Below, piece by piece: positions 7,843-15,572 of a stretch of DNA of 64,000 bases. The notes under the pieces were generated by a model, which did not search any database, had not been told where the DNA came from, and saw only the letters and a list, made by a program, of their open reading frames with translations. The position numbers were made by a program, and so were the translations under genes. The stretch comes from Prosthecodimorpha hirschii (GTDB taxonomy: Bacteria; Pseudomonadota; Alphaproteobacteria; Rhizobiales; Ancalomicrobiaceae), in contig NZ_LJYW01000001.1 in assembly GCF_001305515.1 (NCBI RefSeq), forward strand, positions 4,607,642-4,671,641, written 5' to 3'. Within the stretch, counting starts at the first letter, position 1. Every line of letters begins with the position of its first letter.

Positions 7843-9111
7843 GTGATCGCCGATCCTCGCGACCTGCTCGACCGCATGTTCCGCGCCGCCGTGGCGGCCG
7901 CCGACCCGGCGCTCCTGGTACCCCGCTTCCTGCCCGCCCGGCCGAAGGGCCGCACCGTCGTGATCGGCGCCGGCAAGGGCTCAGCCGCCATGGCCCGCGC
8001 CTTCGAACTGGCCTGGGACGGCCCGCTCGAAGGCCTGGTCGTCACCCGCTACGGCCATGGCGTGCCCTGCGACAGGATCGAGATCGTCGAGGCCGCCCAT
8101 CCGGTGCCGGATGCGGCCGGCCGGGCCGCGGCCGGGCGCATCCTCGCCATGGTGCGCGGCCTGACGGCGGACGATCTCGTCGTCGCCCTGATCTCGGGCG
8201 GCGGCTCGGCCCTGCTCGCCGCGCCCGCCGACGGACTGACCCTCGAGGACAAGCAGGCGATCAACCGGTCGCTGCTCCGGTCGGGCGCCGATATCGGCGA
8301 GATGAACACGGTGCGCAAGCATCTCTCCGCCGTGAAAGGCGGGCGCCTGGCCGCTGCCGCCGCGCCGGCGCGCATCGCCACTCTGCTGATTTCCGACGTG
8401 CCCGGCGACGAGCCCGGCGTGATCGCCTCCGGCCCGACCGTGCCCGATCCGACCACCTTCGCCGACGCCCGCGCGATCCTCGCCCGCTACGGCATCGTCG
8501 GTCCGCCCGCCGTGATCGCGCATCTCGAACGGGCCGCCGACGAGACGCCGAAGCCCGGCGATCCGCTCTTCGCCGGCCACGAGGTGCATATGATCGCGAC
8601 GCCGCAGCGCTCGCTGGAAGCGGCGGCGGCGGTGGCGCGGGCCGCCGGCGTGACGCCGCTGATCCTGTCGGACTGCATCGAGGGCGAGGCGCGCGAGGTC
8701 GCCCGCGTGCTCTGCGGCATCGCCCGCCAGGCGAAGGCCTATGGCCAGCCCGTGCCGGCACCCGCGGCGATCATCTCCGGCGGCGAGACCACCGTGACGG
8801 TGCGGGGCCAAGGGCGCGGCGGGCGCAATGTCGAGTTCCTGCTCGGCCTTGCGGTCGCGCTGCGCGGCCTGCCGGGTGTCTGGGCGGTGGCCGGCGACAC
8901 CGACGGGGTCGACGGGGCCGAGGAGGTGGCGGGTGCCTTCGTCACCCCCGACACGCTCGCCCGTGCCCGCGCGCTCGGCATCGACAGTGCCGCGAGCCTC
9001 GCCGACAATGATGGCCACGGCTATTTCGAAGCGCTCGGCGACCGGCTGGTGACCGGCCCGACGCTGACCAATGTCAACGATTTCCGTGCCCTGCTGATCC
9101 TGCCGAGCTGA
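7843..9111 (+). CDS. Glycerate 2-kinase (MOFRL family, GckA/TtuD-type)
   Basis: A 422-residue protein with the N-terminal DUF4147 glycerate-kinase domain and C-terminal MOFRL domain. Visible motifs are VVIGAGKGSAAMA (near residue 43), ALISGGGSALL, NTVRKHLSAVKGGRLA, and the C-terminal GGRNVEFLLGLA and AGDTDGVDGA. The family phosphorylates D-glycerate to 2-phosphoglycerate, linking glyoxylate, serine-cycle or tartrate catabolism to glycolysis. I choose the GTG at 7843 because AGGGAGGAA lies 8 bases upstream; the longer in-frame ATG at 7570 lies inside the inverted-repeat region and would add 91 uncharacteristic residues. Fits the glycolate/glycine theme of this window. Older annotations often call this family hydroxypyruvate reductase. 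Confidence 0.9.
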   Translation: MIADPRDLLDRMFRAAVAAADPALLVPRFLPARPKGRTVVIGAGKGSAAMARAFELAWDGPLEGLVVTRYGHGVPCDRIEIVEAAHPVPDAAGRAAAGRILAMVRGLTADDLVVALISGGGSALLAAPADGLTLEDKQAINRSLLRSGADIGEMNTVRKHLSAVKGGRLAAAAAPARIATLLISDVPGDEPGVIASGPTVPDPTTFADARAILARYGIVGPPAVIAHLERAADETPKPGDPLFAGHEVHMIATPQRSLEAAAAVARAAGVTPLILSDCIEGEAREVARVLCGIARQAKAYGQPVPAPAAIISGGETTVTVRGQGRGGRNVEFLLGLAVALRGLPGVWAVAGDTDGVDGAEEVAGAFVTPDTLARARALGIDSAASLADNDGHGYFEALGDRLVTGPTLTNVNDFRALLILPS

Positions 9112-9230
9112 AGCCCGTCCGGACCAAATCGATGACCTGTTATGCGGACGACGGCGCTTCTTTGCCGGCGGCAACCATCGATTCCCGTGATAACCGGGGT
9201 TGTCGCTGTCGCATCGAGGCTCCTGTCCGC

Positions 9231-10097
9231 ATGTCCGCCGATCCTCCTCCGATCACCTGGGCCGGATGTCTCATCGGCATGCGGCTGACGCTGCCGGTGC
9301 TGCCGGGCATCACCGCCTTCTCGATGGCCTTCGGGGCGCTCGCCATGCAGAAGGGCCTGTCGCTCGGCGATACGATGCTGATGAGCGGGCTGGTCTTCGC
9401 CGGTGCCGCCCAGATGGTCGCCATGGAGATCTGGCACGAGCCGCTGACCCTGCCGGTGGTTGTCGCGATCTGCGGCGTGTGCGGCGCCATCAATCTGCGC
9501 CTCGTGCTGATGGGCGCGGCGCTCCGGCCCTGGTTCGGGTCGTCCTCGGCACGGACCGTCTATCCCTCGCTCGGCCTGATGACCGACGCCAACTGGGTGA
9601 TTGCGCTGCGCTACCATGCCGAGGGCGGCAACGATCGCGGCATCTTCCTCGGCTCCGGACTGCTGCTCTGGGTCGTCTGGACGGCCGCGACCGTGCCGGC
9701 GCATCTGTTCGGTGCGCTCCTGCGCGATCCGCGCGCGATCGCGCTCGATCTGGTCATGCCGATCTTCTTCGTCGCCATGCTGGTGCCGATGTGGAAGGGC
9801 CTCCGCCAGGCCGTGCCCTGGCTGGTCTCCGGCCTCGTCGCCACGGCCACGTCGCAGCTCCTGCCGGGCTACTGGTTCATCCTGACCGGCGCGATCGCCG
9901 GATCCTTCGCCGGCGCCCTGATGCCGCCCGCGGATCCGGCCGCGCGGATCATCGGGCCCGCCGGTCACGGCGCCGAACCCTGCCCGGGTGACGAACCCGG
10001 CAATCTGGGTGACGAACCCGGCCGCCGGGGCGACCAGCCCGGCAATCCGGGCGACCGGCCTGGCAATCCGGGCGACCAGCCCGGCAAGGGGGCCTGA
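9231..10097 (+). CDS. azlC: AzlC-family branched-chain amino acid exporter, large subunit
   Basis: A 288-residue membrane protein with the AzlC signature: GITAFSMAFGALAMQKGLS, then LVFAGAAQMVAM, and the INLRLVLMGAALRPWF block. AzlC with AzlD forms a two-component exporter for branched-chain amino acids and analogues. The ATG at 9231 is preferred; a longer start at 9132 has no site. It is followed by azlD with a one-base overlap (TGATG), as is normal for the pair. Unusual is the C-terminus: a 35-residue hydrophilic tail of (GDxPGNx) repeats not part of the usual AzlC fold, encoded by a 21-bp tandem repeat. Confidence 0.92.
   Translation: MSADPPPITWAGCLIGMRLTLPVLPGITAFSMAFGALAMQKGLSLGDTMLMSGLVFAGAAQMVAMEIWHEPLTLPVVVAICGVCGAINLRLVLMGAALRPWFGSSSARTVYPSLGLMTDANWVIALRYHAEGGNDRGIFLGSGLLLWVVWTAATVPAHLFGALLRDPRAIALDLVMPIFFVAMLVPMWKGLRQAVPWLVSGLVATATSQLLPGYWFILTGAIAGSFAGALMPPADPAARIIGPAGHGAEPCPGDEPGNLGDEPGRRGDQPGNPGDRPGNPGDQPGKGA
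9986..10090. repeat. 21-bp tandem repeat, five copies, at the 3' end of azlC
   Basis: Units start at 9986, 10007, 10028, 10049 and 10070, each close to GGGCGACCAGCCCGGCAATCC. They encode a five-fold heptad GDxPGNx at the cytoplasmic or periplasmic tail of AzlC. The first two copies differ from the last three at shared positions, suggesting stepwise expansion. Confidence 0.92.
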
Positions 10098-10402
10098 TGG
10101 AGGACGGCTATACGCCCCTGGTGGCCATTGCCGGCATGGCGCTGGTCACCCTGCTGCTGCGCACCGGCGGCTACCTGATCATGGGCCGGATTCCGCTCAC
10201 CGGCCGGGTCCGGCGCGGGCTCGAGGCCCTGCCGGGCGCGATCATCATCGCCACCATTCTGCCGGTCGCCCTGCGCGGCGGCATCGTCGCGATCGTCGGA
10301 CTGTCCGTGGCGGCGGTGGCGATGGCGGTGATCCGCAAGGATCTGGTCGCGGTCCTGCTCGGCGTCGGCGCCGCGGCCCTGCTCCGCTCATACGGGTTCT
10401 GA
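10097..10402 (+). CDS. azlD: AzlD-family exporter, small subunit
   Basis: A 101-residue protein with three to four hydrophobic helices, matching AzlD, the small partner of AzlC in branched-chain amino acid export. The motif LLRTGGYLIMGRIPLTGRVRRGLEALPGAI is family-typical (residues about 18-47). Its ATG overlaps the azlC stop by one base, so translation is coupled. The last 15 bases overlap the 3' end of the convergent phosphotransferase gene, leaving no room for a terminator between them. Confidence 0.92.
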   Translation: MEDGYTPLVAIAGMALVTLLLRTGGYLIMGRIPLTGRVRRGLEALPGAIIIATILPVALRGGIVAIVGLSVAAVAMAVIRKDLVAVLLGVGAAALLRSYGF

Positions 10403-11998
10403 CAGCGCCAGGCCGGCGTGCGCCAGGGCCTGCCGGGCCGCGTCGGCGGTCGCCGCGACGCCTGCGGAGGCATCGACGCGGATCCAGTCGATCGGGCCGG
10501 GATCGTAGTCGGCCTGCATCCGGACCACGGCGGCGCCGGCGTCGGAGGCGTCGCCCCGGCGTCCTTCGACCCGGTCCAGCCGCCGGGCCGCCGGTGCCTC
10601 CAGCCACAGCCCGAAGAACGGCGTCTCGGCCGCAGCCGCGATCCGCGCCAGGGCGGCGCGCTCCTCCGGCCGGGCCGCCACGGCATCGACGATCACCGCC
10701 GATCCGGCCGCCAGCCCGGCGCGGGCCGCCGACCGCACCGCCTCGTAGACGCGGTCGCTCTCCGCGCGGGTGTAGCGCTCCGGCGGCAGCGGCGCCGTCT
10801 CCTCGACGCGCGCGACCAGCTTGCGGATCACGTCGGATCTGAGATGCAGCGCGCCGGGCCGGCGGCCGAGCCAGGGTGCGAGCGCGCGGGCGAGCGTCGA
10901 CTTGCCGGTGCCCGACAGGCCGCCGACCGCGACCAGCACCGGCCCGGCCGGATCGAGCCGGGCCCGCGCATAGTCGAAATAGCGGCGCGCCTCGGCCTCG
11001 GCCGCGGCCCGGTCGACGGGGGCGAGATGGGCGGCCTTGGCGTGGGTCACCTTGGCGCGGATCGCCGCACGCATCATCAGGAAGAAGGGCAGGGCGGCGA
11101 GGCCTTCGGCATGCGAGGCGATCAGTCCGGCCGGGTCGGCCGACGGATCGGCAGCCGCCTCGCGCCGCACGGTCTCGACCAGCAGTCGGTTGAGGAGCAG
11201 GTTGGCCTCGGCGCGATGGCCGGCCTCGTCCAGGTCCATCACCAGGAAGCCGGCATCGTAGAGGAGATCGGCGGTCGCGATGGCGTCGTCGAACTCGATC
11301 GCGTCGAACGGCACCGGCCGCCCGTCGATCAGCGCCACATTGCCGGCATGCAGGTCGCCATGCAGCAGCCGGATGCGGCCGAGCCGGCCGCGCTCGGCGA
11401 GGAGATCGGCGAGCCGGCCATGCCATTGCCGGGCCGCGGCGGTCAGGGCCGCGACGGCGGCGGGCGGGAAGAGATCCGGGGTGGCCCGGAAGGCGGCATC
11501 GTTCTGCTCGACATAGGCGGCGAGGTCGGCGATCCAGGGCGCGGCGGCCCGATGCGGCGCCTCCGCCTCCAGGGCGGCGATCGTCGCCGCCAGGTCCTCG
11601 ACCAGCGCCGCCGGCAGCGGGCCGGCGCGCAGGCGGCGGTCGAGCGTCATGGTCTCGTCGAACCGGGTCATGACCACCAGCCATTCGACCGGTCCGCCGG
11701 AGCCGCCGAGCGCGAGGCGTCCGGCGGCGTCCCGGGTGACCGGCAGCACACCGCGATAGATCGCCGACGACGGCCCGCGGTTGACCGCGATCTCGCGCCG
11801 GCAGGCCGCCTCGCGCAGAGCGAGCGTCGAATAGTCGAGGAACGGGAACCGCACGGCGCGTTTCATCTTGTAGGCGAGGGGGCCGGCGAGGAAGATCGTG
11901 TTGGCGTGGGTCTCGATCACGTCGACCGGACCGTCGGCGGCATGGCTGGCGGGATCGCTCAGAAAGGCTCTGATCGCATCCTGGTCGACGGGTGTCAT
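10388..11998 (-). CDS. Fusion of aminoglycoside-phosphotransferase-like kinase and P-loop ATPase
   Basis: A 536-residue two-domain protein. The N-terminal part (about residues 1-320) is a COG2187-type aminoglycoside phosphotransferase-like fold with the catalytic-loop motif HGDLHAGN (His213 region) and a following FDAIEFDD metal site. The C-terminal part is a zeta-toxin/gluconate-kinase-like P-loop domain with Walker A GGLSGTGKSTLAR near residue 360. The substrate of this fusion is not known; it is common in proteobacteria, often near oxygen- or stress-controlled genes. The ATG at 11998 has GAGGGAA upstream and is preferred to a 39-residue extension. A FixK/FNR box lies 52 bases upstream, shared with the divergent gene. 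True drug resistance is unlikely. Confidence 0.85.
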   Translation of the reverse strand: MTPVDQDAIRAFLSDPASHAADGPVDVIETHANTIFLAGPLAYKMKRAVRFPFLDYSTLALREAACRREIAVNRGPSSAIYRGVLPVTRDAAGRLALGGSGGPVEWLVVMTRFDETMTLDRRLRAGPLPAALVEDLAATIAALEAEAPHRAAAPWIADLAAYVEQNDAAFRATPDLFPPAAVAALTAAARQWHGRLADLLAERGRLGRIRLLHGDLHAGNVALIDGRPVPFDAIEFDDAIATADLLYDAGFLVMDLDEAGHRAEANLLLNRLLVETVRREAAADPSADPAGLIASHAEGLAALPFFLMMRAAIRAKVTHAKAAHLAPVDRAAAEAEARRYFDYARARLDPAGPVLVAVGGLSGTGKSTLARALAPWLGRRPGALHLRSDVIRKLVARVEETAPLPPERYTRAESDRVYEAVRSAARAGLAAGSAVIVDAVAARPEERAALARIAAAAETPFFGLWLEAPAARRLDRVEGRRGDASDAGAAVVRMQADYDPGPIDWIRVDASAGVAATADAARQALAHAGLALSEPV

Positions 11999-12049
11999 GG
12001 TCCGGTTCCCTCGCTGCCGCGCATTCTGCCCCGGACGTATGCGGATCCG

Positions 12050-12063
12050 TTGACGGACATCAA
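12050..12063. promoter_or_regulatory. FixK/FNR-type box between divergent genes
   Basis: TTGAC-GGAC-ATCAA matches the FNR/FixK consensus TTGAT-N4-ATCAA in nine of ten defined positions. It sits almost midway between the starts at 11998 (minus) and 12118 (plus). For the plus gene a -10-like TATTCT/TTCTAT lies at 12080-12087, putting the box about 37-38 bases upstream of the expected start of transcription, near the class II activator position. Confidence 0.65.
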
Positions 12064-12117
12064 TGCCGTCGCCAGCCGGTATTCTATCCCGGAGGCGACG
12101 GGACAGAGGAGACACCC

Positions 12118-12486
12118 ATGAGTTTGAAGAAGATCCGCCTCAATCTGGCGCGCACCAAGGAGCATCCGAACGGTTCGGCCCGGCACGGCTACGAGTTCGT
12201 CGCGCCGCTCGATGCCGACGGCCATATCGACGCCGACGGCTGGAAGAAGGCGCGCGAGAAGTGTCGCGTGCGCCGGTTCTGGGGCGGCGAGGAGGAGGAT
12301 ATCGGCCACCTCGTGCACCGCCCGGGCGGCAGCTGGGCCTTCCGTTACGACATTGCCGGTGACGAGGACGACGAGGCCGGCTACCGCTTCGGCGCCCATG
12401 CCTTCAATGTCGGCGAGTATGTCTCGATCCGCGACGAGGACGGCGACCTGCACACCTTCCAGGTCGTCACCGTCCAGTCGGTCTGA
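12118..12486 (+). CDS. Conserved alphaproteobacterial hypothetical protein
   Basis: A 122-residue soluble, acidic protein with no membrane segment or signal. I recognise it as a conserved but uncharacterised alphaproteobacterial family marked by LNLARTKEHPNGSARHGYEF, CRVRRFWGGEE and HRPGGSWAFRYDI, then DEDDEAGYRFGAHAF and a C-terminal YVSIRDEDGDLHTF segment. No catalytic motif is evident. The ATG follows CAGAGGAG. Its promoter region carries a FixK/FNR box shared with the divergent phosphotransferase/ATPase fusion, so I infer control by low oxygen. Confidence 0.8.
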   Translation: MSLKKIRLNLARTKEHPNGSARHGYEFVAPLDADGHIDADGWKKAREKCRVRRFWGGEEEDIGHLVHRPGGSWAFRYDIAGDEDDEAGYRFGAHAFNVGEYVSIRDEDGDLHTFQVVTVQSV

Positions 12487-12607
12487 CGCCCCGGCCGCGG
12501 CCGCCGGACAGGTTTGCCCGAACGGCCCATGGTCCGGCGGCCGGCAAACGGCTAGGAACCCCTTCGGACACCGTCATCCGCGGCGGCGTGCGAAGGGGAG
12601 GATGGCC

Positions 12608-13054
12608 ATGGCCGGACTGGAAACGCGCGATCCGAACTGGATCCAGAAGACGCTGCAGACCTTCAACTCGGCCGCCTACATCCGCGATCTCGGCTGCCGC
12701 CTGATCGATATCGAGCCCGGCCGCGTCGTCACCGAGCTCGATCTCGCCGGGCGCCATCTGCAGCAGAACGGCTATGTCCATGCCGGCGTCCAGGCGGCGA
12801 TCGCCGACCACACCGCCGGCACCGCCTGCATCACGCTGACGACCCCCAGCCAGATCATCCTCAGCATCGAACTGAAGCTCAGCCTGATGGTCGCCGCGCG
12901 CGGCGAGAAGCTGATCTGCCGCGGCGAGGTGCTGAAGGCCGGCAGCCGCGTCAGCTTCGCCGAGGCCAAGGTCTATGCGGTCGAATCAGGCCGCGAGCGC
13001 CTGGTCAGCCACGCGACCGTGTCGCTGGCGGTGGTGGAGAAGCAGCCGGGCTGA
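12608..13054 (+). CDS. PaaI-type hotdog-fold thioesterase
   Basis: A 148-residue single hotdog-fold protein. The hallmark helix segment QQNGYVHAGVQAAIADHTAG (residues about 55-74) resembles the PaaI/YiiD active-site region, in which an Asn/Gly and Asp support hydrolysis of acyl-CoA thioesters. The substrate is unknown. Of two neighbouring ATGs (12602, 12608) I choose 12608 because GGGGAG then lies at normal spacing. It stands alone between the FNR-linked hypothetical and a convergent ArsR gene; the stop is 22 bases from the ArsR stop. Confidence 0.85.
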   Translation: MAGLETRDPNWIQKTLQTFNSAAYIRDLGCRLIDIEPGRVVTELDLAGRHLQQNGYVHAGVQAAIADHTAGTACITLTTPSQIILSIELKLSLMVAARGEKLICRGEVLKAGSRVSFAEAKVYAVESGRERLVSHATVSLAVVEKQPG

Positions 13055-13075
13055 GGGACCGGTTCCGATCGGCCG

Positions 13076-13801
13076 CTATCCGGTGCTGCGGACTGCGGCG
13101 ATGTTTCCGGCCGGCTGCGCCAGCCGGTCGAGGAAGCCGGACCACAGGCGCTGCCCGTTCGGTGTGAAGCCGATCGCGCGGCTGTCCGGCTCGCGCCGCG
13201 CCCAGTCGCGCGCGACGACCATCCGGAGCACGGCCGCGCCCAGGGCCCCGGCGAGATGATCGCGCCGCTCGCTCCAGTCCAGGCAGGCCCGGCAGACCGG
13301 ACGGCTGCGTGTGTCGAGCCCTGCGACATCGACACCCTCCGCCGCGAAGGCGCCGAAGCCGGACGGTGTCAGCACCAGTCCGTCCGGGCCGAAGGCCAGA
13401 TGCGCGGCCGACGCCAGGGTGTCGAAGAGGTCGGTGCCGGCCTTGCCGGCCAGATGGTCGTAGCAGATGCGCGCCCGCCGCAGGGCCGCATCGCGCGGAC
13501 CGGGCCGGGTCCTGAGCCGCCCGAGCCGCGCGGCGGTGCCCATCAGGCTCTCGATCGCCTCGGCCACCGGGGCGCCGGCCAGCCGGAAATAGCGGTGCCG
13601 GCCCTGCACGGCCATGACGACGATGCCGAGATCGCGCAGATGCGCGAGATGGGTGCTGGCCGTCGGCGGGGTGATGCCGGCTTCGCGGGCGAGTTCTCCG
13701 GCCGACAGGGCCAGCCCCGACATCAGCGCGTCGAGCATGCCGGCGCGGGCGGTATCGCCGATCGCCGCGGCCAGGGTTGCGATGTCGGGTCCTTCTCTCA
13801 T
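13076..13801 (-). CDS. ArsR-family transcriptional regulator with C-terminal extension
   Basis: A 241-residue regulator. Residues about 1-80 form a winged helix-turn-helix of the ArsR type (ARAGMLDALMSGLALSAGELAREAGITPPTASTHL covers helices to the recognition helix; GRHRYFRLAG is the wing). The usual ArsR/SmtB metal ligands (ELCVCD) are absent, so a metal sensor is unlikely. The remaining 150 residues are an extension seen in a larger ArsR subgroup, with the conserved RPVCRACLDWSERRDHLAG near residue 190. The target is not apparent; it may regulate itself or the convergent thioesterase neighbourhood. Confidence 0.85.
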   Translation of the reverse strand: MREGPDIATLAAAIGDTARAGMLDALMSGLALSAGELAREAGITPPTASTHLAHLRDLGIVVMAVQGRHRYFRLAGAPVAEAIESLMGTAARLGRLRTRPGPRDAALRRARICYDHLAGKAGTDLFDTLASAAHLAFGPDGLVLTPSGFGAFAAEGVDVAGLDTRSRPVCRACLDWSERRDHLAGALGAAVLRMVVARDWARREPDSRAIGFTPNGQRLWSGFLDRLAQPAGNIAAVRSTG

Positions 13802-13968
13802 GTCCCGATCCTAGCCCCGGACGCGGCGCGATGCTTCGGGCAGGACCGAAGCACTGCCGGCCGCCGCCGCGCAAGGGTTCGCCGGCCGGGCCGGATGAAC
13901 CGCCCGGCGGGACCGGCGAGGCAGGCGTGATCCATCACCAAACGACATCGGGGCGCGCGCCCGGGCCG

Positions 13969-14853
13969 CTACTCCGCCGCCATCATGGCGGCCGGGGAGA
14001 GGTTGTCGAGCGACTGCACGATATGGCCGGCGAGCGCGTCCATGACCGGCGAGGTGTGGTGCCAGGAGCGCAACAGCCCGATCTCGATCGGGGCGAGGCG
14101 CGGGAAGCCGTCGGCCTCGGTCAGGACGCGCATGCCGGGCCTGAGGGCCGATTCCGGCACCACCGAGACCGCGAGACCGGCCAGCACGGCCGCGCCGTAG
14201 GCGGTCGCGTTCCAGCTGACCAGCACCAGCCGGTGACGCCGGCCGACCGTCTCCAGGGCCTCCAGGGCGGCGCGGCGCCAGGTGCAGATCGGCCGGCCGA
14301 GCGCGAGCGGCAGCGGATCGGCCTCGTGGGTGGCGTGGCGCTGCGAGGTGACCCAGAGCAGCGGCTCGCGCCGGACCACCTCGGCCGGTCCGAGCGCGCG
14401 CACATGGGTGATGATCGCCACGTCCAGTTCATCCTCGCGCATCATGGTGACGAGGTCGGTCGTCGGCGCGCAGATGACGGTCACCTCGGCGCGCGGATGC
14501 GAGCGGGCGAAGCGGACCAGGATCTCCGGCAGGAAGCGGTCGGCATAGTCGTCCGGGGTGCCGAGGCGGACGCGGCCGGTCAACTCCGCCTCGGCGAAGG
14601 CGGCGAGCGTCTCGTCGTTGAGCTTGACCATGCGGCGGGCATAGGCGAGCAGCCGCTCCCCGTCCGGCGTCAGGCGCGACTGGCGACCGTCGCGGGCGAA
14701 CAGCGGCTTGCCGATCCGCTCCTCCAGCCGGCGGATCTGCATCGAGACCGCCGACTGGGTCTTGTGGATCACGTCGGCCGCCTTGGTGAAGCTGCCGCTC
14801 TCGCAGATGGCCACGAAGGTCTTCAACTGGTCGAGATCCAGGATGCCGCTCAT
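13969..14853 (-). CDS. LysR-family transcriptional regulator
   Basis: A 294-residue LysR protein. The N-terminal helix-turn-helix is LDQLKTFVAICESGSFTKAADVIHKTQSAVSMQI (residues 6-39), followed by the linker helix and an effector-binding domain with ELDVAIIT and a hydrophobic GLAVSVVPESAL pocket strand. It is divergent from a DUF1127 gene, an arrangement common in Hyphomicrobiales. The 176-base divergent gap contains the dyad GATTAG-N14-CTAATC, a likely operator for this regulator. Confidence 0.92.
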   Translation of the reverse strand: MSGILDLDQLKTFVAICESGSFTKAADVIHKTQSAVSMQIRRLEERIGKPLFARDGRQSRLTPDGERLLAYARRMVKLNDETLAAFAEAELTGRVRLGTPDDYADRFLPEILVRFARSHPRAEVTVICAPTTDLVTMMREDELDVAIITHVRALGPAEVVRREPLLWVTSQRHATHEADPLPLALGRPICTWRRAALEALETVGRRHRLVLVSWNATAYGAAVLAGLAVSVVPESALRPGMRVLTEADGFPRLAPIEIGLLRSWHHTSPVMDALAGHIVQSLDNLSPAAMMAAE

Positions 14854-14888
14854 GGCTCTGTCTATCCATCAAGTCCGGTGAAGTTTGA

Positions 14889-14914
14889 GATTAGAAACAT
14901 TCGTTGGACTAATC
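14889..14914. promoter_or_regulatory. LysR-type operator candidate between LysR and DUF1127 genes
   Basis: GATTAG (14889-14894) and CTAATC (14909-14914) are exact inverted arms separated by 14 bases, containing the T-N11-A type symmetry LysR proteins bind. It is AT-rich within very GC-rich DNA and starts 36 bases upstream of the LysR start codon, so it is well placed for autoregulation and control of the divergent gene. Confidence 0.6.
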
Positions 14915-15029
14915 AATGCACCTTCCGCATTGTCCGCCCGTCACCCTTAACGCCACCCCCAAACCAGACCCCCGCGCGGATGTCGCCGCCGGGGCCGGAG
15001 TCGTCTCGCGATCTCGAAAGGAGCGCACT

Positions 15030-15365
15030 ATGCATATGGCAGAAATCGCAACCCGTCCCCTTCACCGGCTCGGCGGCGGCGCCGCGGCTGTCGTCCGCGG
15101 GGCCGGGGCCGTGATCAAGAGCCTGGTGCGGTCCTGGCGAAACCGTCGGGTCGTCGGCGACCTGCTCGAGTTCGACGATCGCATGCTCGCCGATATCGGC
15201 CTGATGCGCGGCGACGTGACCGCAGCCCTGTCGTCGCCGTCCGGCACCGACCCGAGCACCCGGCTGCGCATCTTTGCGGTCGAGCGGCGTGCGGGTCTTC
15301 GCGCCCAGGCGCTCGAACGCGAGGCGCTGCGCGCCGCCCGGCTGACCGGCGAATCGGTCGAGTGA
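15030..15365 (+). CDS. DUF1127 (YjiS-like) small protein
   Basis: A 111-residue protein with a DUF1127 core, SWRNRRVVGDLLEFDDRMLADIGLMRGDV at about residues 36-64. Short DUF1127 proteins in Rhizobiales (some as small as 47 residues) bind RNA and affect phosphate and carbon metabolism and motility; this one has an extra basic N-terminus and a 35-residue C-terminal helix. The ATG at 15030 has AAAGGAG upstream; a longer in-frame start at 14916 would run through the operator region. It is divergent from LysR and followed by a triplicated terminator-like hairpin. Confidence 0.88.
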   Translation: MHMAEIATRPLHRLGGGAAAVVRGAGAVIKSLVRSWRNRRVVGDLLEFDDRMLADIGLMRGDVTAALSSPSGTDPSTRLRIFAVERRAGLRAQALEREALRAARLTGESVE

Positions 15366-15411
15366 TCCTGATACGCGCGGGTCGTTCCCCCGCATCCCGC
15401 CGACCCGCGCC

Positions 15412-15533
15412 AGAGGCCCGTCCGCTCCCCGGACGGGCCTCTATTGTTTCCAAGAGGGATTGGGGCCCGTCCGCTCCTCGGACGGGCCTCTATTGCTTCT
15501 AAAAGGGATTGAGGCCTGTCCGTAGGACGGGCC
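15412..15533 (+). terminator. Triplicated intrinsic terminator, 49-bp period
   Basis: Three hairpins sit at an exact 49-base spacing. Copy 1: AGAGGCCCGTCCG (15412-15424) with CGGACGGGCCTCT (15430-15442), then ATTGTTT. Copy 2: GGCCCGTCCG (15464-15473) with CGGACGGGCC (15479-15488), then TCTATTGCTT. Copy 3: GGCCTGTCC (15513-15521) with GGACGGGCC (15525-15533), one G-U pair. The inter-hairpin text (AAGAGGGATTGGGG / AAAAGGGATTGAGG) is also repeated, so this is a tandem duplication of a terminator, ending DUF1127 transcription. Confidence 0.85.
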
Positions 15534-15572
15534 GCCTTGCGTCGCTTCGCGGCCGCCCGCGCCTGCGGGGTG

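Noticed and set aside
10388-11998. Aminoglycoside resistance gene
   Set aside because: The fold is phosphotransferase-like, but fusion to a P-loop kinase domain and chromosomal context fit the COG2187-type family of unknown substrate rather than a drug-resistance enzyme.
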